Assembly: GCF_000172155.1 (NCBI RefSeq)
Contig: NZ_ABIZ01000001.1
Span: 186,001-250,000 of the forward strand
Direction: 5' to 3'
Source of the DNA: Verrucomicrobium spinosum DSM 4136 = JCM 18804
Lineage (GTDB): Bacteria; Verrucomicrobiota; Verrucomicrobiia; Verrucomicrobiales; Verrucomicrobiaceae
DNA length: 64,000 nt
In this document: positions 19,323 through 27,964 of the stretch, piece after piece
Position numbering within the stretch: the stretch's first letter is position 1
Layout: each line of letters starts with the position of its first letter
Notes under the pieces: model-generated
The model's input: only the letters and a program-made list of their open reading frames with translations
Databases searched by the model: none
Told to the model about the DNA's origin: nothing
Position numbers and translations under genes: made by a program

Positions 19323-19365
19323 AGTGTCGACAGTTTTTGTTTTAGCGGAGTAAACTGTCGACACT
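19323..19365. promoter_or_regulatory. inverted-repeat operator of the second FadR-type regulator
   Basis: Perfect 14-bp inverted repeat: AGTGTCGACAGTTT at 19323-19336 and AAACTGTCGACACT at 19352-19365, with a 15-bp spacer. Cores GTGTCGACAG and CTGTCGACAC are again exactly 31 bp apart. The right arm ends 9 bp before the regulator's ATG, so binding would block transcription or initiation directly. Confidence 0.8.
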
Positions 19366-19374
19366 ATTTATTCC

Positions 19375-20160
19375 ATGAATACCGACCCCGCCACCCCTCG
19401 CCGAAATTTGGCCAGCGAGATCGCCTCACTGCTGCGGGGTGATATCATCTCCGGCACTTTGAAGCCTGGCGAAGCACTGGCAGAGCCGGTTTTGGCGAAG
19501 CGGTTTGGTGTAAGCCGAGCGCCCGTCAGGGAGGCGTTCATCGAATTGGAGCGCGCTGGGTTGGTTCAGTTTGAGAACACTGGGAGGACCCGCGTGCGCA
19601 CCCTCGAGGAGAGCGATGTCGTCGAAATCATTGAAGCGCGAATCGCATTGGAAAGCATGGGGGCGCGGCTTGCGGCGCTGAAATGGAAGAAAAAGGATAC
19701 CCGCTGGATTGAGAGCAGCATCGCAAACCAGGAGAAGGCCGCTTCTTCGGTGGAGTTCAGCAAGCTGGATATCGCCATGCATGAGTACATCATGAAATGC
19801 GCCGGGAACAAGAGGCTGGTGGTGTTGTGGGAGTATGTCCGCTGGCAGTTTGAGATGGCGTTGACCCACATCCACCGTATGCAGGGGAAGCACGCCTACG
19901 ATTTGAGGCGATTCACAGTGACCGGGCATTGGAATGTCTTGGAATCCCTCGAGTCAGGGGAGCCTGAGGCCGCAGCAAAAATAATGACCCGGCACATCAC
20001 GGGGTCGTTGGAGTGGTCAATTCCTTCAACCCCGGAAGAACCCTTCGTGTTGCCGCCTTCAACAACCAAGGTCAAAAACCCACCATCATCCAGCCTGATC
20101 TCGTCGAAGCGACCTTCGGCACGCCGTGCCCGGACGTCGCGCCCCCCTGCCAGCGAGTGA
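19375..20160 (+). CDS. GntR/FadR-type transcriptional regulator, paralogue
   Basis: 261 residues, closely related over its whole length to the regulator at 12922. Winged helix: EIASLLRGDIISGTLKPGEA, AKRFGVSRAPVREAFIELER, AGLVQFENTGRTRVRT. FCD domain: ARIALESMGARLAALKW, LDIAMHEYIMKCAGNKRL, RWQFEMALTHIHRMQGKHAY and a closing segment around ESGEPEAAAKIMTRHITGS. The start is fixed by the operator that ends 9 bp upstream. No catabolic gene follows on the same strand; the next genes are a PEP-CTERM protein and the Verru_Chthon cassette, about 250 bp away. It may regulate itself and distant targets, or the first FadR-type operon by cross-binding. The tail after residue 230 is Ser/Pro/Arg-rich and not family-like. 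Confidence 0.9.
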   Translation: MNTDPATPRRNLASEIASLLRGDIISGTLKPGEALAEPVLAKRFGVSRAPVREAFIELERAGLVQFENTGRTRVRTLEESDVVEIIEARIALESMGARLAALKWKKKDTRWIESSIANQEKAASSVEFSKLDIAMHEYIMKCAGNKRLVVLWEYVRWQFEMALTHIHRMQGKHAYDLRRFTVTGHWNVLESLESGEPEAAAKIMTRHITGSLEWSIPSTPEEPFVLPPSTTKVKNPPSSSLISSKRPSARRARTSRPPASE

Positions 20161-20282
20161 GACACGCCTTGAAAAAGGCGAAAAAGGCGGTCGCACTCAA
20201 GGGCTGCTCCAGACTGAGCTTCAAAAAAGCCGCATTTCCCCAACTGCGGTTTCAGGTAATACACGATTCGAAACGATGAAAT

Positions 20283-20332
20283 GGCCGCCCGCCTGCACGC
20301 GATGACCGGCCGCCCGCCTGCACGCGATGACC
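20283..20332. repeat. 25-bp tandem duplication
   Basis: Two exact head-to-tail copies of a 25-bp unit beginning GGCCGCCCGCCTGCACGCGA, followed by the first seven bases of a third, in the gene-free gap between the regulator and the PEP-CTERM gene. Nothing else was recognised in this ~250-bp gap except a small hairpin CGCCTT-gaaa-AAGGCG at 20165-20180. Confidence 0.75.
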
Positions 20333-20411
20333 GGCCGCTTAACGGCACGCATAAGGTCGAAACAAGATCCGCCTCCTCCACTGTCAGTGATTCAGAACTC
20401 TGCGCATCAAT

Positions 20412-21458
20412 ATGAACCTCAAGCCGTCGCCTCCCGTGTGCCCTGCAGTGAACTCGACCCTCAGGCAGGTGCCCCGTCACCAGGCACCCTTGGGCACACC
20501 GGCGTCTGGAAGACGACTGCCAGCCCCCCGTTTTCTGAGTGGGGCCTTGGCCGTGTTTTGTCTTGGCGCTGATCTTAGCGCAGCTGTCACGCTGAGCGTC
20601 AGTAGTACATACGATGAAAACACGAGAGCCGCCAACACCATTGACGGAGAGGCTCCAGGAAATTCGATTGCGCTTGGCACATTCAAGACCGCTGTGGGCG
20701 CCGCCCATGCTGCCGGGACCGGCGGAGTCATCAACTTTGACATGCCAAATGGTTCCAACGCGGATGCGAAAGGAAACTCGGACACCAACAACTCAGGCTC
20801 AAAAACCCTGATAAGCGTCGGGTATGGCGGCACGAAGAGCTTTGCCATCAACACCAGTCTGGCTTACGACATGCATGTCTTCACATCGTTGGCCGCAGTT
20901 TCAGGAAACTCGGGCGCGAGCGGCACCTCCAAGGGGATCGCCATCGCGAGCGGCATGCCAGACAACTCGGCGGTGGCCTCAAGCTGGACGTTGAATTTTG
21001 GAGAAATCACCGGCGGCCTGCCCGGCGAAGCCATCACCTCCATGGGCTTTGTTTTGCTTTCCCGGGATTTTGCCGGCACCACCGGCGACCTTCCCGTGAC
21101 AGTGGAATGGTTCCTCAACGGTGGGACGACGGCATCCTACTCAGTGACAGATCAGGTCAAAGATGAGAAATGGGTGGACGGTGTCACGACCGGTGACGAC
21201 ACGTTCTTTTCATACTCGGCTCCCGTTGGCAGTTACATCAGTGGTTTTAAGATGACCTATGGTGGAACCATTGATACGGATCGCCGGCTCGGCATCGACG
21301 ACATCGGCTTCACCACCTCTGTGGTCCCGGAGCCCTCGCGTGCCCTGCTTGTGGCCGTCGCGATGACGGGGTTGATGCTTCGCCGGCGTCGTTGGATCTG
21401 CCCCGCTCCCCATGCTGCTGAGGCGACTTCATTCACTCTTGTCTTCACCCCTTCATGA
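20412..21458 (+). CDS. PEP-CTERM sorted surface protein heading a Verru_Chthon cassette
   Basis: 348 residues. An N-terminal export signal is preceded by an unusually long polar region (hydrophobic FLSGALAVFCLGADLSAAVT at about 41-59). The body is Gly/Ser/Thr/Asn-rich and beta-like, with no recognised enzyme domain. The C-terminus has the sorting signal VVPEPSRALLVAVAMTGL followed by LMLRRRR: PEP motif, transmembrane helix, basic cluster. PEP-CTERM proteins are processed by exosortase and anchored or released at the surface. The chain continues about 20 residues past the arginines, which is longer than usual. The stop overlaps the ATG of the D gene (ATGA at 21455-21458), so this protein is made together with the pilin-like cassette and is probably its cargo or partner. 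Confidence 0.85.
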   Translation: MNLKPSPPVCPAVNSTLRQVPRHQAPLGTPASGRRLPAPRFLSGALAVFCLGADLSAAVTLSVSSTYDENTRAANTIDGEAPGNSIALGTFKTAVGAAHAAGTGGVINFDMPNGSNADAKGNSDTNNSGSKTLISVGYGGTKSFAINTSLAYDMHVFTSLAAVSGNSGASGTSKGIAIASGMPDNSAVASSWTLNFGEITGGLPGEAITSMGFVLLSRDFAGTTGDLPVTVEWFLNGGTTASYSVTDQVKDEKWVDGVTTGDDTFFSYSAPVGSYISGFKMTYGGTIDTDRRLGIDDIGFTTSVVPEPSRALLVAVAMTGLMLRRRRWICPAPHAAEATSFTLVFTPS

Positions 21459-22135
21459 ACCCGTTCCTTTCCCCGCGTTGTCGGCGCATTCCCCGCACCC
21501 TTCGGGGATACACCCTCCTGGAAATCCTCGTGGTGCTGTCCGTCATGCTGGTCATTGTCGGCATCTCCTTCAGCAGCCTGACGGGTACGATGAGCAGCCT
21601 GGCACTTACCCACGCGGGCAACAAGCTGACACAGATCTGTGACGCCGCCCGCCAGCGGGCCATGAGTGCCAATGTCCTCACTGCGGTGGTGGCGGTGACG
21701 AACCTGGGCACGCACAATGATGGTCGTGCGATTTGCATTTTGGAGTGCCCGCCGGGCGGTCCATGGAGGCAGACGGGCGAGTGGGAGTTCCTGCCAGATG
21801 GAATCACTCTGGACGTCTCGGCGTCATCGGACAACCTGAACACCTTTGTGGCCAACTCGCCGGAGGTATTTCCCTTTAACCAAGGCAGAAAGGAGGCCCC
21901 GGTAGGTATCGGCGAGTACAAGGCACTTCCTGCAGGGACTTATGCTGCCAGGATCTTCCTCCCCACGGGGAGCTTGAAGAACCCGAGCGCTCCCGCAAAG
22001 ATGCAGATCGTTGAAGGGAGTACCACAGATGGGAAGACTGCCTACGCGGTGACCACGGGTGGTGAGGTGCCTGCGAACTATTACCGGGTCACCCTGCTGG
22101 GAGCCACAGGAGGGACCAAAGTGGAAAGGCCATGA
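21455..22135 (+). CDS. Verru_Chthon cassette protein D (prepilin-like)
   Basis: 226 residues. A type IV prepilin-like N-terminus follows a basic leader: RGYTLLEILVVLSVMLVIVG, with Gly before Tyr as the processing site and Glu at +5. The remainder is a beta-rich pilin-like body with no further motif I recognise. Position as first pilin-like gene of a D-B-C-A series matches the cassette typical of Verrucomicrobiota (Chthoniobacter, Verrucomicrobium). Type II secretion or type IV pilus machinery needed to assemble it is not in this window. It overlaps the PEP-CTERM gene by four bases and the B gene by four bases (22132-22135). Confidence 0.86.
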   Translation: MNPFLSPRCRRIPRTLRGYTLLEILVVLSVMLVIVGISFSSLTGTMSSLALTHAGNKLTQICDAARQRAMSANVLTAVVAVTNLGTHNDGRAICILECPPGGPWRQTGEWEFLPDGITLDVSASSDNLNTFVANSPEVFPFNQGRKEAPVGIGEYKALPAGTYAARIFLPTGSLKNPSAPAKMQIVEGSTTDGKTAYAVTTGGEVPANYYRVTLLGATGGTKVERP

Positions 22136-22590
22136 AAAGGGGTTGCCGCAGAGGACACCACCGTGGCTTCAGCCTGGTCGAGGTTGCCCTTGCCTTGGCA
22201 GTAGCAGGTCTGGCGGTCATGTCCGTGGTCGGGCTGATGCCGATGTTGCTGGAATCTGAAAGGAAGAACACTGCCACCAGTGTATTCCCGGCCATGTGCT
22301 CACAGGTGGTGGGGAAGCTGCGAATGGAGCCCTACCCTTTGCTCGTGCCAGCCAGCGCCCGGTTCATGTACTTTACGGATCAGGGCGTGCCCACCACTGC
22401 TGGAAAGTCCGCCGTTTACGTGTGCGAGGTGACTCATAGAACCCTGCCGACGGAGATGACGAGACCTGGCGGCGCAAGCCCTCCTGAACCTGGGCCGCAC
22501 TGCCACATCGTCCAGATGAAATTCCGCTGGCCGGCGGGTGCCCCCGGAGGAGAAATCCGCGTATTTCACACCACTCTGGCTCATGATTGA
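22132..22590 (+). CDS. Verru_Chthon cassette protein B (prepilin-like)
   Basis: 152 residues. Basic leader MKRGCRRGHHR, then a prepilin cleavage/methylation motif GFSLVEVALALAVAGLAVMS with the conserved Glu. The small C-terminal part has no motif known to me. The start overlaps the D stop (ATGA) and its own stop overlaps the start of C by eight bases, so translation runs through the set. Assigned to B by size, order and the prepilin motif. Confidence 0.85.
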   Translation: MKRGCRRGHHRGFSLVEVALALAVAGLAVMSVVGLMPMLLESERKNTATSVFPAMCSQVVGKLRMEPYPLLVPASARFMYFTDQGVPTTAGKSAVYVCEVTHRTLPTEMTRPGGASPPEPGPHCHIVQMKFRWPAGAPGGEIRVFHTTLAHD

Positions 22591-23497
22591 GAAAACCCCC
22601 GTCAGATCTTCGAGAGGATTCACCCTGGTGGAAGTGCTGGTCTCGTCCGCCGTCCTGGGAATGCTGCTGCTCTCCCTTGCACAGGTGGCCAGTACCGTTG
22701 CAGATACCTGGAACTCTGGTCAAAGTCGCGTCGAGCGTCGTCAGCAGGGGCGTGCCATTGTGGATTTCCTGGGGCGCGAACTTCGCTCCGCAGCACTTCC
22801 GGCCCACCGGGTTGTACAGAGTGACAGGGCGGATCTGCAGTTCATCCTGAATCCGCCGTCGCTTGGTCGGGACCTGATGAATCCCCATGCACTCTTCTGG
22901 CAGGCCCCCGTCGCAACCAACACCGAGCAGGGAGCGCTGGCACAGGTGGGCTATTTTGTCCGATGGACTGGGAACAAGCCCTGCCTTTGTCGCCTATTTG
23001 TGAATCCTGGCAGCAGTGACTACCAGGTGTATGATTCGACCCAAATTGGCTCATGGATGAATGCCGGGATCGCCAACGTCGCAACACCGACGGCGGAGAA
23101 CGGATGGGCCGGACTCTTCGCAGAGAATGTGCTCGGTTTCTGGGTGCGATGCCTGGATGGAAATGGCTCAGTCATCCAGCAGCCAGACGCGGCGCTCTAT
23201 GATTCCAGAGTTTCCTATACCAGCACTGCCGAGGGTGCTTCCACTTCCTACCCGGCTCCGGTTCTCCCTTTCAGTGTGGAGATTTCCATCGTCACTGTGG
23301 ACTCGCGTACAGCTTCACACATCGATTCGGATGTGAAGTCTGCCATCATGGCGCTCGTTGCTGAACCGGGCACAATCAATGCCGCAGCGTTTGTCAGCGC
23401 GCTGTCTGACAGGGCGGCTGCTCAGAAGAAGCTCGTCCCCATACTGCGCGCTGCCGTGCCTCATCAAATCCAAGTGTATATGGAAAATGCGCCATGA
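22583..23497 (+). CDS. Verru_Chthon cassette protein C (prepilin-like)
   Basis: 304 residues from the ATG at 22583, which overlaps the end of B. Leader MIEKTPVRSSR is followed by GFTLVEVLVSSAVLGMLLLS, the prepilin motif with Glu at +5. The remaining ~260 residues are pilin-body-like (VERRQQGRAIVDFLGRELRS resembles PilW-like minor pilins). An upstream in-frame ATG at 22538 would add 15 residues before the basic leader and is less likely. Its stop overlaps the A gene (ATGA, 23494-23497). Minor-pilin-like role in an assembled pseudopilus is inferred. Confidence 0.86.
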   Translation: MIEKTPVRSSRGFTLVEVLVSSAVLGMLLLSLAQVASTVADTWNSGQSRVERRQQGRAIVDFLGRELRSAALPAHRVVQSDRADLQFILNPPSLGRDLMNPHALFWQAPVATNTEQGALAQVGYFVRWTGNKPCLCRLFVNPGSSDYQVYDSTQIGSWMNAGIANVATPTAENGWAGLFAENVLGFWVRCLDGNGSVIQQPDAALYDSRVSYTSTAEGASTSYPAPVLPFSVEISIVTVDSRTASHIDSDVKSAIMALVAEPGTINAAAFVSALSDRAAAQKKLVPILRAAVPHQIQVYMENAP

Positions 23498-26490
23498 AAC
23501 TCTCCATCCATTCATCTGAGCAGATGGGCCGGCGGGGAGCGGCACTGATCATGACCCTGATCATTCTTGCCCTCATCACTGTCATGGCGATGGGATTTGC
23601 CAGCTTGGTGCGGAATGAGACCCTTTCTGCGGGTTCGCATCAGAGTCGTGGGCGAGCCTTGCTTCATGCCCAGATGGGCACGGACATCGTCACGTCAACG
23701 TTGCGGAATCTGACAGCGGACCCAGGCCTGACGTGGGCCAGCCGACCCGGTGCGCTGGTGACGGCGTCGAGTGATTTCCCCACGAAGCTGGCTGTGCAGA
23801 CGGACCTGCACTCCGGCTTCCCGTCGGCGCGCATGCTTGCCCCCGACTCAGATGTGAAAGACGTCCTTCGCCCTGCCAATGTGAACATGGCGACGCTCTA
23901 TGACGATGGCGGGCACCTCATCACCGATGAGACCGGCGGCGGCACTCAGCCGATGGCACTTCCACTGCGGTGGGTGTACATCCGCAAGGATGGCGCGCTG
24001 GACTTTGCCGAGGAACCGGATCTTACCAACACGGCGAACCCCATCACCGGACGCTATGCTTTCTGGGCCGATGATGAATCCAGCAAGGTGAACATCAATA
24101 CGGCATGGAAGCGCAATGCCCCCGGGGACAGTGAATCTGGAGCGAGCTTCAATCCCTTTTTTCCGACGCATCCCACCGGCGTGGATCTGGGTGCGCTCTT
24201 TACTGCTGCGGACCCTTCACTCACTCCTGTCACTGCGCGACAGATGGCGGACTTCCTCCATGCGTCCATTACTCCCAATCACCGGTACACGAGCGTTGCT
24301 GCTGCCGGGGGCCGTTTTTTCAACGACCTCTCCGAGATGCGTCGGCTGGATCATTTGCCGGGCTCTCCGGGTGGGTTTGCCAGCGTGCTTTCCAAGGCAC
24401 GGTTTCAGCTTACCCACTACAACCACGATCCTGACACGACGTTCTTCAACGAACCCCGCATCGTGCTCACCACCCAGGAGAAATATGCTCCGCGCAATCC
24501 GGATGGATCGCTGGTGACAGACGCCAATGGTGTGCCCTACTTTCTGGACATCTTAAACACACCCGACAGTGACCCGGGGCAGGGGTCGAAGGAAAATCTC
24601 AATCGCGCCAAACTGGACAAGACCATCCGTAAACTCATCACCTACCTCCAGCGTGCTGACTGGCCAATGACATCCGGCTCGGGTGGCAGCCTGCAATCGA
24701 AATACTACCCTGGCTCCACAGCGTTCGAGAACAATGAGCTGAGGCTGACGCAGATGGCGCTGAACATCGTGGAGTACGTGCGAAGCGCAGAATCGTCCCT
24801 GAGCCTCGTGGAACCCATCCGGGGCATCATCGACCTGAACGGCACCTATGGCGCAAAAGGGGCCTTCATCAGCAATGCCCATGTGGGAGATGTTATCAAC
24901 GTAGGCAATGGGGTGGCAAACATCTACAAAGGCAGCGCCCGCAGTCTTTACATCACGGAAGTGTCCGCATGGATCGGAGACAAACCCGTCGTTCGCGGCG
25001 GGGTCAACTACTGGCCCTGTGAGCTGTACTGTGAGATCCATCTGCCCAAACATGGCGGGCTGGACCATATCGACCTCGCAGACGTGGATGGGAAAATGGT
25101 CTCCGTGGGTTACTCCCACTATCTGTTGAACCCCGGAGAGTTTTTTTCGCCGGATACGTTCGCAGCATTCACGGGGAAGTACATCCCCTGCCATGCCACC
25201 ACGATCATAGGAGGGGACACCAAGATCAAAGCTGGAGAATACCGGACGGCGTATCTCAAAGCTCTGATCAAGGTGAATGCGCGGCCCGCCACCATGCCTT
25301 TGCGACTGGGATTGGCCCTGGGGCCGAAGATGACTCCAACACAGGTGGCGACAGAAGGGGTGCCAGATCCCGGCTCCGTGTTCAACAATGCCAGACGTCT
25401 GGAACTGGCACCCGCCGGGCAGGTGTTCACCATGACCGTGGACCCGCCCTCCACACCCAAGGAAAGCATTCGGTCCTATGAAGTAACAGAACACAATGTG
25501 AACAGCGTGGCCCGCAGTTGGACACATGACGAAAATGGAGCTCTCATTCCCTCAACCAGCCTTGCGCCCCATACTTTTGGCAGCATCAACCGTCGCACTC
25601 AGAGTGTGCTTGGGCAACACGCCTCCGCACTGGCGTTTCCCCCGTCCAGCTCTCCAGAACTGGACACTGACAAGGATGGGAATGTCACGGCTGCAGGCTT
25701 GCGCATGCCCTACCCCAAGGGACATGCGAAGAACCCCCACGGCATCGTCTATTCTGCCGGGGAGTTGGGCTTCATTCACACTGGCATTGAATCAAACCGC
25801 AATGGCACTCTCGGCGGCGTGCCATTCCGCACCCTTCGATTGCAGCCCAGCCGACACAACACCACTGTGGTGCCAGACTGGGCGTTCATGGATCTCTTCT
25901 CCGCGCCCGTTGTCATGCCGGCCTCCGCCCGACGGATCTTCGCGCCGAATGATTCGGCGTTGGGGGGGCGCATCAATGTCAACGGCATGGTCGAGCCCTT
26001 TGCCGACACTGGGCGTCATCCTCAACTATCGGCCGTCCTGGAGCGAAATTTGCCCGTCATCGCCGTCCTTTCTGGCGTGCCCAACCCTACAGAAACCGAT
26101 CCAGATCGACTTGTAAATGCAGCAGAAGCGAAAGCCACTGCCGCAAACATTTACCACCGCAAGCTGGCAACCGGTGGCAAGAACTACGGTCACCCGGGTG
26201 TCTATGATTCACCCGGTGAAATCGCCGAGATCGCCGGGGTTGCGGATCAGGGCGAACTCTCCGAATCCATCTTGCGGAGCATCGCCAGCCTGATCACGAC
26301 ACGCGGCAGTGTGTTTACCATCTACACCATAGGGCAATCGCTGGATCAGACACGCAGTCATGATCTCCGAGTCACGGGAGAGCAACGACATCGGACCGTG
26401 CTCGAAGCCCTTCGGCACCTGGATCCCGCCACGGGTCAAGCCACGCGGATCCATTTTCGGAAAGCCGGTCACACTGACCTCTACCCATAG
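23494..26490 (+). CDS. Verru_Chthon cassette protein A
   Basis: 998 residues, the large member of the cassette. After a short basic N-terminus a single hydrophobic helix (AALIMTLIILALITVMAMGF) precedes SLVRNETLSAGSHQSRGRAL, which is like PilX-type pilus proteins. The long C-terminal portion is extracellular or periplasmic in character, with GRYAFWADDESSKVNINTAW (a motif also seen in GspK-like proteins, which suggests a tip-complex role) and many short beta-like segments. The family is known from genome annotation only; assembly as a large minor-pilin or tip subunit is inference. It ends the transcription unit; a strong intrinsic terminator follows after six bases. Confidence 0.88.
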   Translation: MKLSIHSSEQMGRRGAALIMTLIILALITVMAMGFASLVRNETLSAGSHQSRGRALLHAQMGTDIVTSTLRNLTADPGLTWASRPGALVTASSDFPTKLAVQTDLHSGFPSARMLAPDSDVKDVLRPANVNMATLYDDGGHLITDETGGGTQPMALPLRWVYIRKDGALDFAEEPDLTNTANPITGRYAFWADDESSKVNINTAWKRNAPGDSESGASFNPFFPTHPTGVDLGALFTAADPSLTPVTARQMADFLHASITPNHRYTSVAAAGGRFFNDLSEMRRLDHLPGSPGGFASVLSKARFQLTHYNHDPDTTFFNEPRIVLTTQEKYAPRNPDGSLVTDANGVPYFLDILNTPDSDPGQGSKENLNRAKLDKTIRKLITYLQRADWPMTSGSGGSLQSKYYPGSTAFENNELRLTQMALNIVEYVRSAESSLSLVEPIRGIIDLNGTYGAKGAFISNAHVGDVINVGNGVANIYKGSARSLYITEVSAWIGDKPVVRGGVNYWPCELYCEIHLPKHGGLDHIDLADVDGKMVSVGYSHYLLNPGEFFSPDTFAAFTGKYIPCHATTIIGGDTKIKAGEYRTAYLKALIKVNARPATMPLRLGLALGPKMTPTQVATEGVPDPGSVFNNARRLELAPAGQVFTMTVDPPSTPKESIRSYEVTEHNVNSVARSWTHDENGALIPSTSLAPHTFGSINRRTQSVLGQHASALAFPPSSSPELDTDKDGNVTAAGLRMPYPKGHAKNPHGIVYSAGELGFIHTGIESNRNGTLGGVPFRTLRLQPSRHNTTVVPDWAFMDLFSAPVVMPASARRIFAPNDSALGGRINVNGMVEPFADTGRHPQLSAVLERNLPVIAVLSGVPNPTETDPDRLVNAAEAKATAANIYHRKLATGGKNYGHPGVYDSPGEIAEIAGVADQGELSESILRSIASLITTRGSVFTIYTIGQSLDQTRSHDLRVTGEQRHRTVLEALRHLDPATGQATRIHFRKAGHTDLYP

Positions 26491-26496
26491 GTACCC

Positions 26497-26537
26497 GGTG
26501 CGAACAACGACGGCGGCTGCGTGGTTCGCACCTTTTT
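26497..26537 (+). terminator. intrinsic terminator of the Verru_Chthon operon
   Basis: Perfect 9-bp stem GGTGCGAAC (26497-26505) and GTTCGCACC (26524-26532), directly followed by TTTTT. It lies six bases after the stop of the A gene. Confidence 0.85.
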
Positions 26538-26997
26538 GGTCGTCTGTCGGGGCGGGTTTTCATCGGAGCTCCCTACAGGCTAGTTCGAAGCTCTTCTTTG
26601 CAGAGGATGCGGCTACAAGCCCAACATGGGCGAGCTTCTAGCGTGCCTGCTTTCGGGATGGGTGTTGAGGATTTCTCCTTCGACGTGAGGAGAACGAACC
26701 AACCGCGCGCGTTTTTGGGGTGGCCGCCACGGAACTGATCCCGGCTCAGTCCGCAGAGCCAATCCCCGAAGGGGATTTCTAACACAGCCCAGGGTTGGAC
26801 GAGTCCCGCAAGGCGGGACGAGTCAACCCTGGGCACCTCCGCGGAGGACGATCAGGTGGGAAGGCCGACCGCAACTGCTTTCTCCCCACCGCCATCAACA
26901 CCTCCACGTCAGTCTCGCAGGTTCCTTGGCAGGCACTAGCTGAAGCGTCTGCTGGCTTCTCCCCCTCGTCGACGTCCTTGAAACACCCGCCATTAAA
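26538..26997. other. gene-free stretch between convergent genes
   Basis: About 460 bp with no supported coding frame. It contains short palindromes such as AATCCCCGAAGGGGATT (26761-26777) and the longer hairpin listed separately. The segment lies between the end of the Verru_Chthon operon and the 3' end of the VOC gene. Confidence 0.6.
26787..26834. repeat. REP-like double hairpin
   Basis: Outer arms GCCCAGGGTTGGAC (26787-26800) and GTCAACCCTGGGC (26822-26834) enclose GAGTCCCGC and GCGGGAC, with a two-base loop AA, so nearly the whole 48 bp can fold as one stem. Sequences of this type (CCCAGGGTTG with inverted partner) recur between genes in planctomycetes and verrucomicrobia, from general knowledge; only one copy was seen here. 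Confidence 0.65.
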
Positions 26998-27399
26998 CTA
27001 CTGCGGAGGCATGCCCTTCATGCTAAACACGCCCCACTGGTGCCCGTCGAGGTCGGAGAAGTCGTGTTGATACATGAACTCGTCATCCTCCGGCTTGCCT
27101 TGGGTCGAGCCGCCGGCGCTCAAGGCCTTTGCCACCAGTCCATCGACTTCCTCGCGGCTTTCACAATTGAGGGAGAGGAGCACTTCGGTGGTTGTCTTGG
27201 TGTCGCAGACCGCCTTGGGCGTGAAGCTGGTGAACTTCGCATGCGTCAGCAACATGACATGAATGGCCTCACTGATGACGATGCAGGCTGCGGTGTCATC
27301 GGTGAACTGGGCATTGTGGTCGAAGCCCAGCGCCTTGTAGAATGCAATGGACTTGGGCAGGTCGGCCACAGGCAGGGAGATGAAGATCTGTCGGCTCAT
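26998..27399 (-). CDS. VOC-family (glyoxalase/bleomycin resistance-like) protein
   Basis: 133 residues, one VOC domain: IFISLPVADLPKSIAFYKAL, GFDHNAQFTDDTAACIVIS, and the closing DFSDLDGHQWGVFSMKG. The long variety with LLTHAKFTSFTPK resembles the lactoylglutathione-lyase-like group of unknown substrate, often found beside DoxX and other small genes. Metal-binding positions cannot be judged safely by eye. It lies downstream of the DoxX gene on the same strand, 150 bp away, in a group with DUF5069, all divergent from a TetR regulator. A stress or detoxification role is inferred. Confidence 0.86.
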   Translation of the reverse strand: MSRQIFISLPVADLPKSIAFYKALGFDHNAQFTDDTAACIVISEAIHVMLLTHAKFTSFTPKAVCDTKTTTEVLLSLNCESREEVDGLVAKALSAGGSTQGKPEDDEFMYQHDFSDLDGHQWGVFSMKGMPPQ

Positions 27400-27552
27400 G
27401 AGAGGGTTGGGCTTGGACTTGAAGTTTGGAGTTCGAAGCTGTTTGGGCAGGACTGCTGAAGCAGCCCGTCAAAACAGCGACGAACGTCCCCAAAGGTTCA
27501 GGACAACTTTTCTCTCTTTTCCCAAGTCTCCTCTCGCGTCTGAATATCCAAG

Positions 27553-27936
27553 CTACGCTCTCGATGTGGACTTGCGTTGGGAGCCGAACCCACGACCCCA
27601 GACGACGAAGGCATTCAGTGCCAGAAGGATGACAGTGATCGGCACGTGCGACCACTCTCCCTCCATGATGTGCAAACCCGTGCCCAGGACCATGATGGTA
27701 CCCAGTCCAACCGCCGCCCAGGTTGTAAGGACCGGTAGAACCCCGGTCAGTGCGGGCAAAATCAACCCGACTGCTCCGGCGAGCTCCGCAATGCCAATGA
27801 AAGTAAAGAGGCCTTGCTGATTCGCCAGATCAGGCGCGGATGCGACAAACTGATCGAAGGCGAAGACCTTCATGTACCCGGAGGCACCGAAGGCCAGCGC
27901 CAGGAGAATTTGGACGATCCAGAGGGCGATTTTCAT
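27553..27936 (-). CDS. DoxX-family membrane protein
   Basis: 127 residues with four hydrophobic segments: IALWIVQILLALAFGASGYM, LFTFIGIAELAGAVGLILPA, VLPVLTTWAAVGLGTIMVLG and VPITVILLALNAFVVWGRG. The pattern FxGxxKxF-like GYMKVFAFD and GIAELAGAVGL is that of the DoxX/DoxX-like family. Members are inner-membrane proteins of mostly unknown function. The ATG at 27936 is chosen because it begins the first transmembrane segment; an in-frame upstream start would overlap DUF5069. The gene follows DUF5069 by 28 bp, so they share a transcript. Confidence 0.87.
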   Translation of the reverse strand: MKIALWIVQILLALAFGASGYMKVFAFDQFVASAPDLANQQGLFTFIGIAELAGAVGLILPALTGVLPVLTTWAAVGLGTIMVLGTGLHIMEGEWSHVPITVILLALNAFVVWGRGFGSQRKSTSRA

Positions 27937-27964
27937 GGGTGAGTTCACTCGTGGTTCAGAGAGG

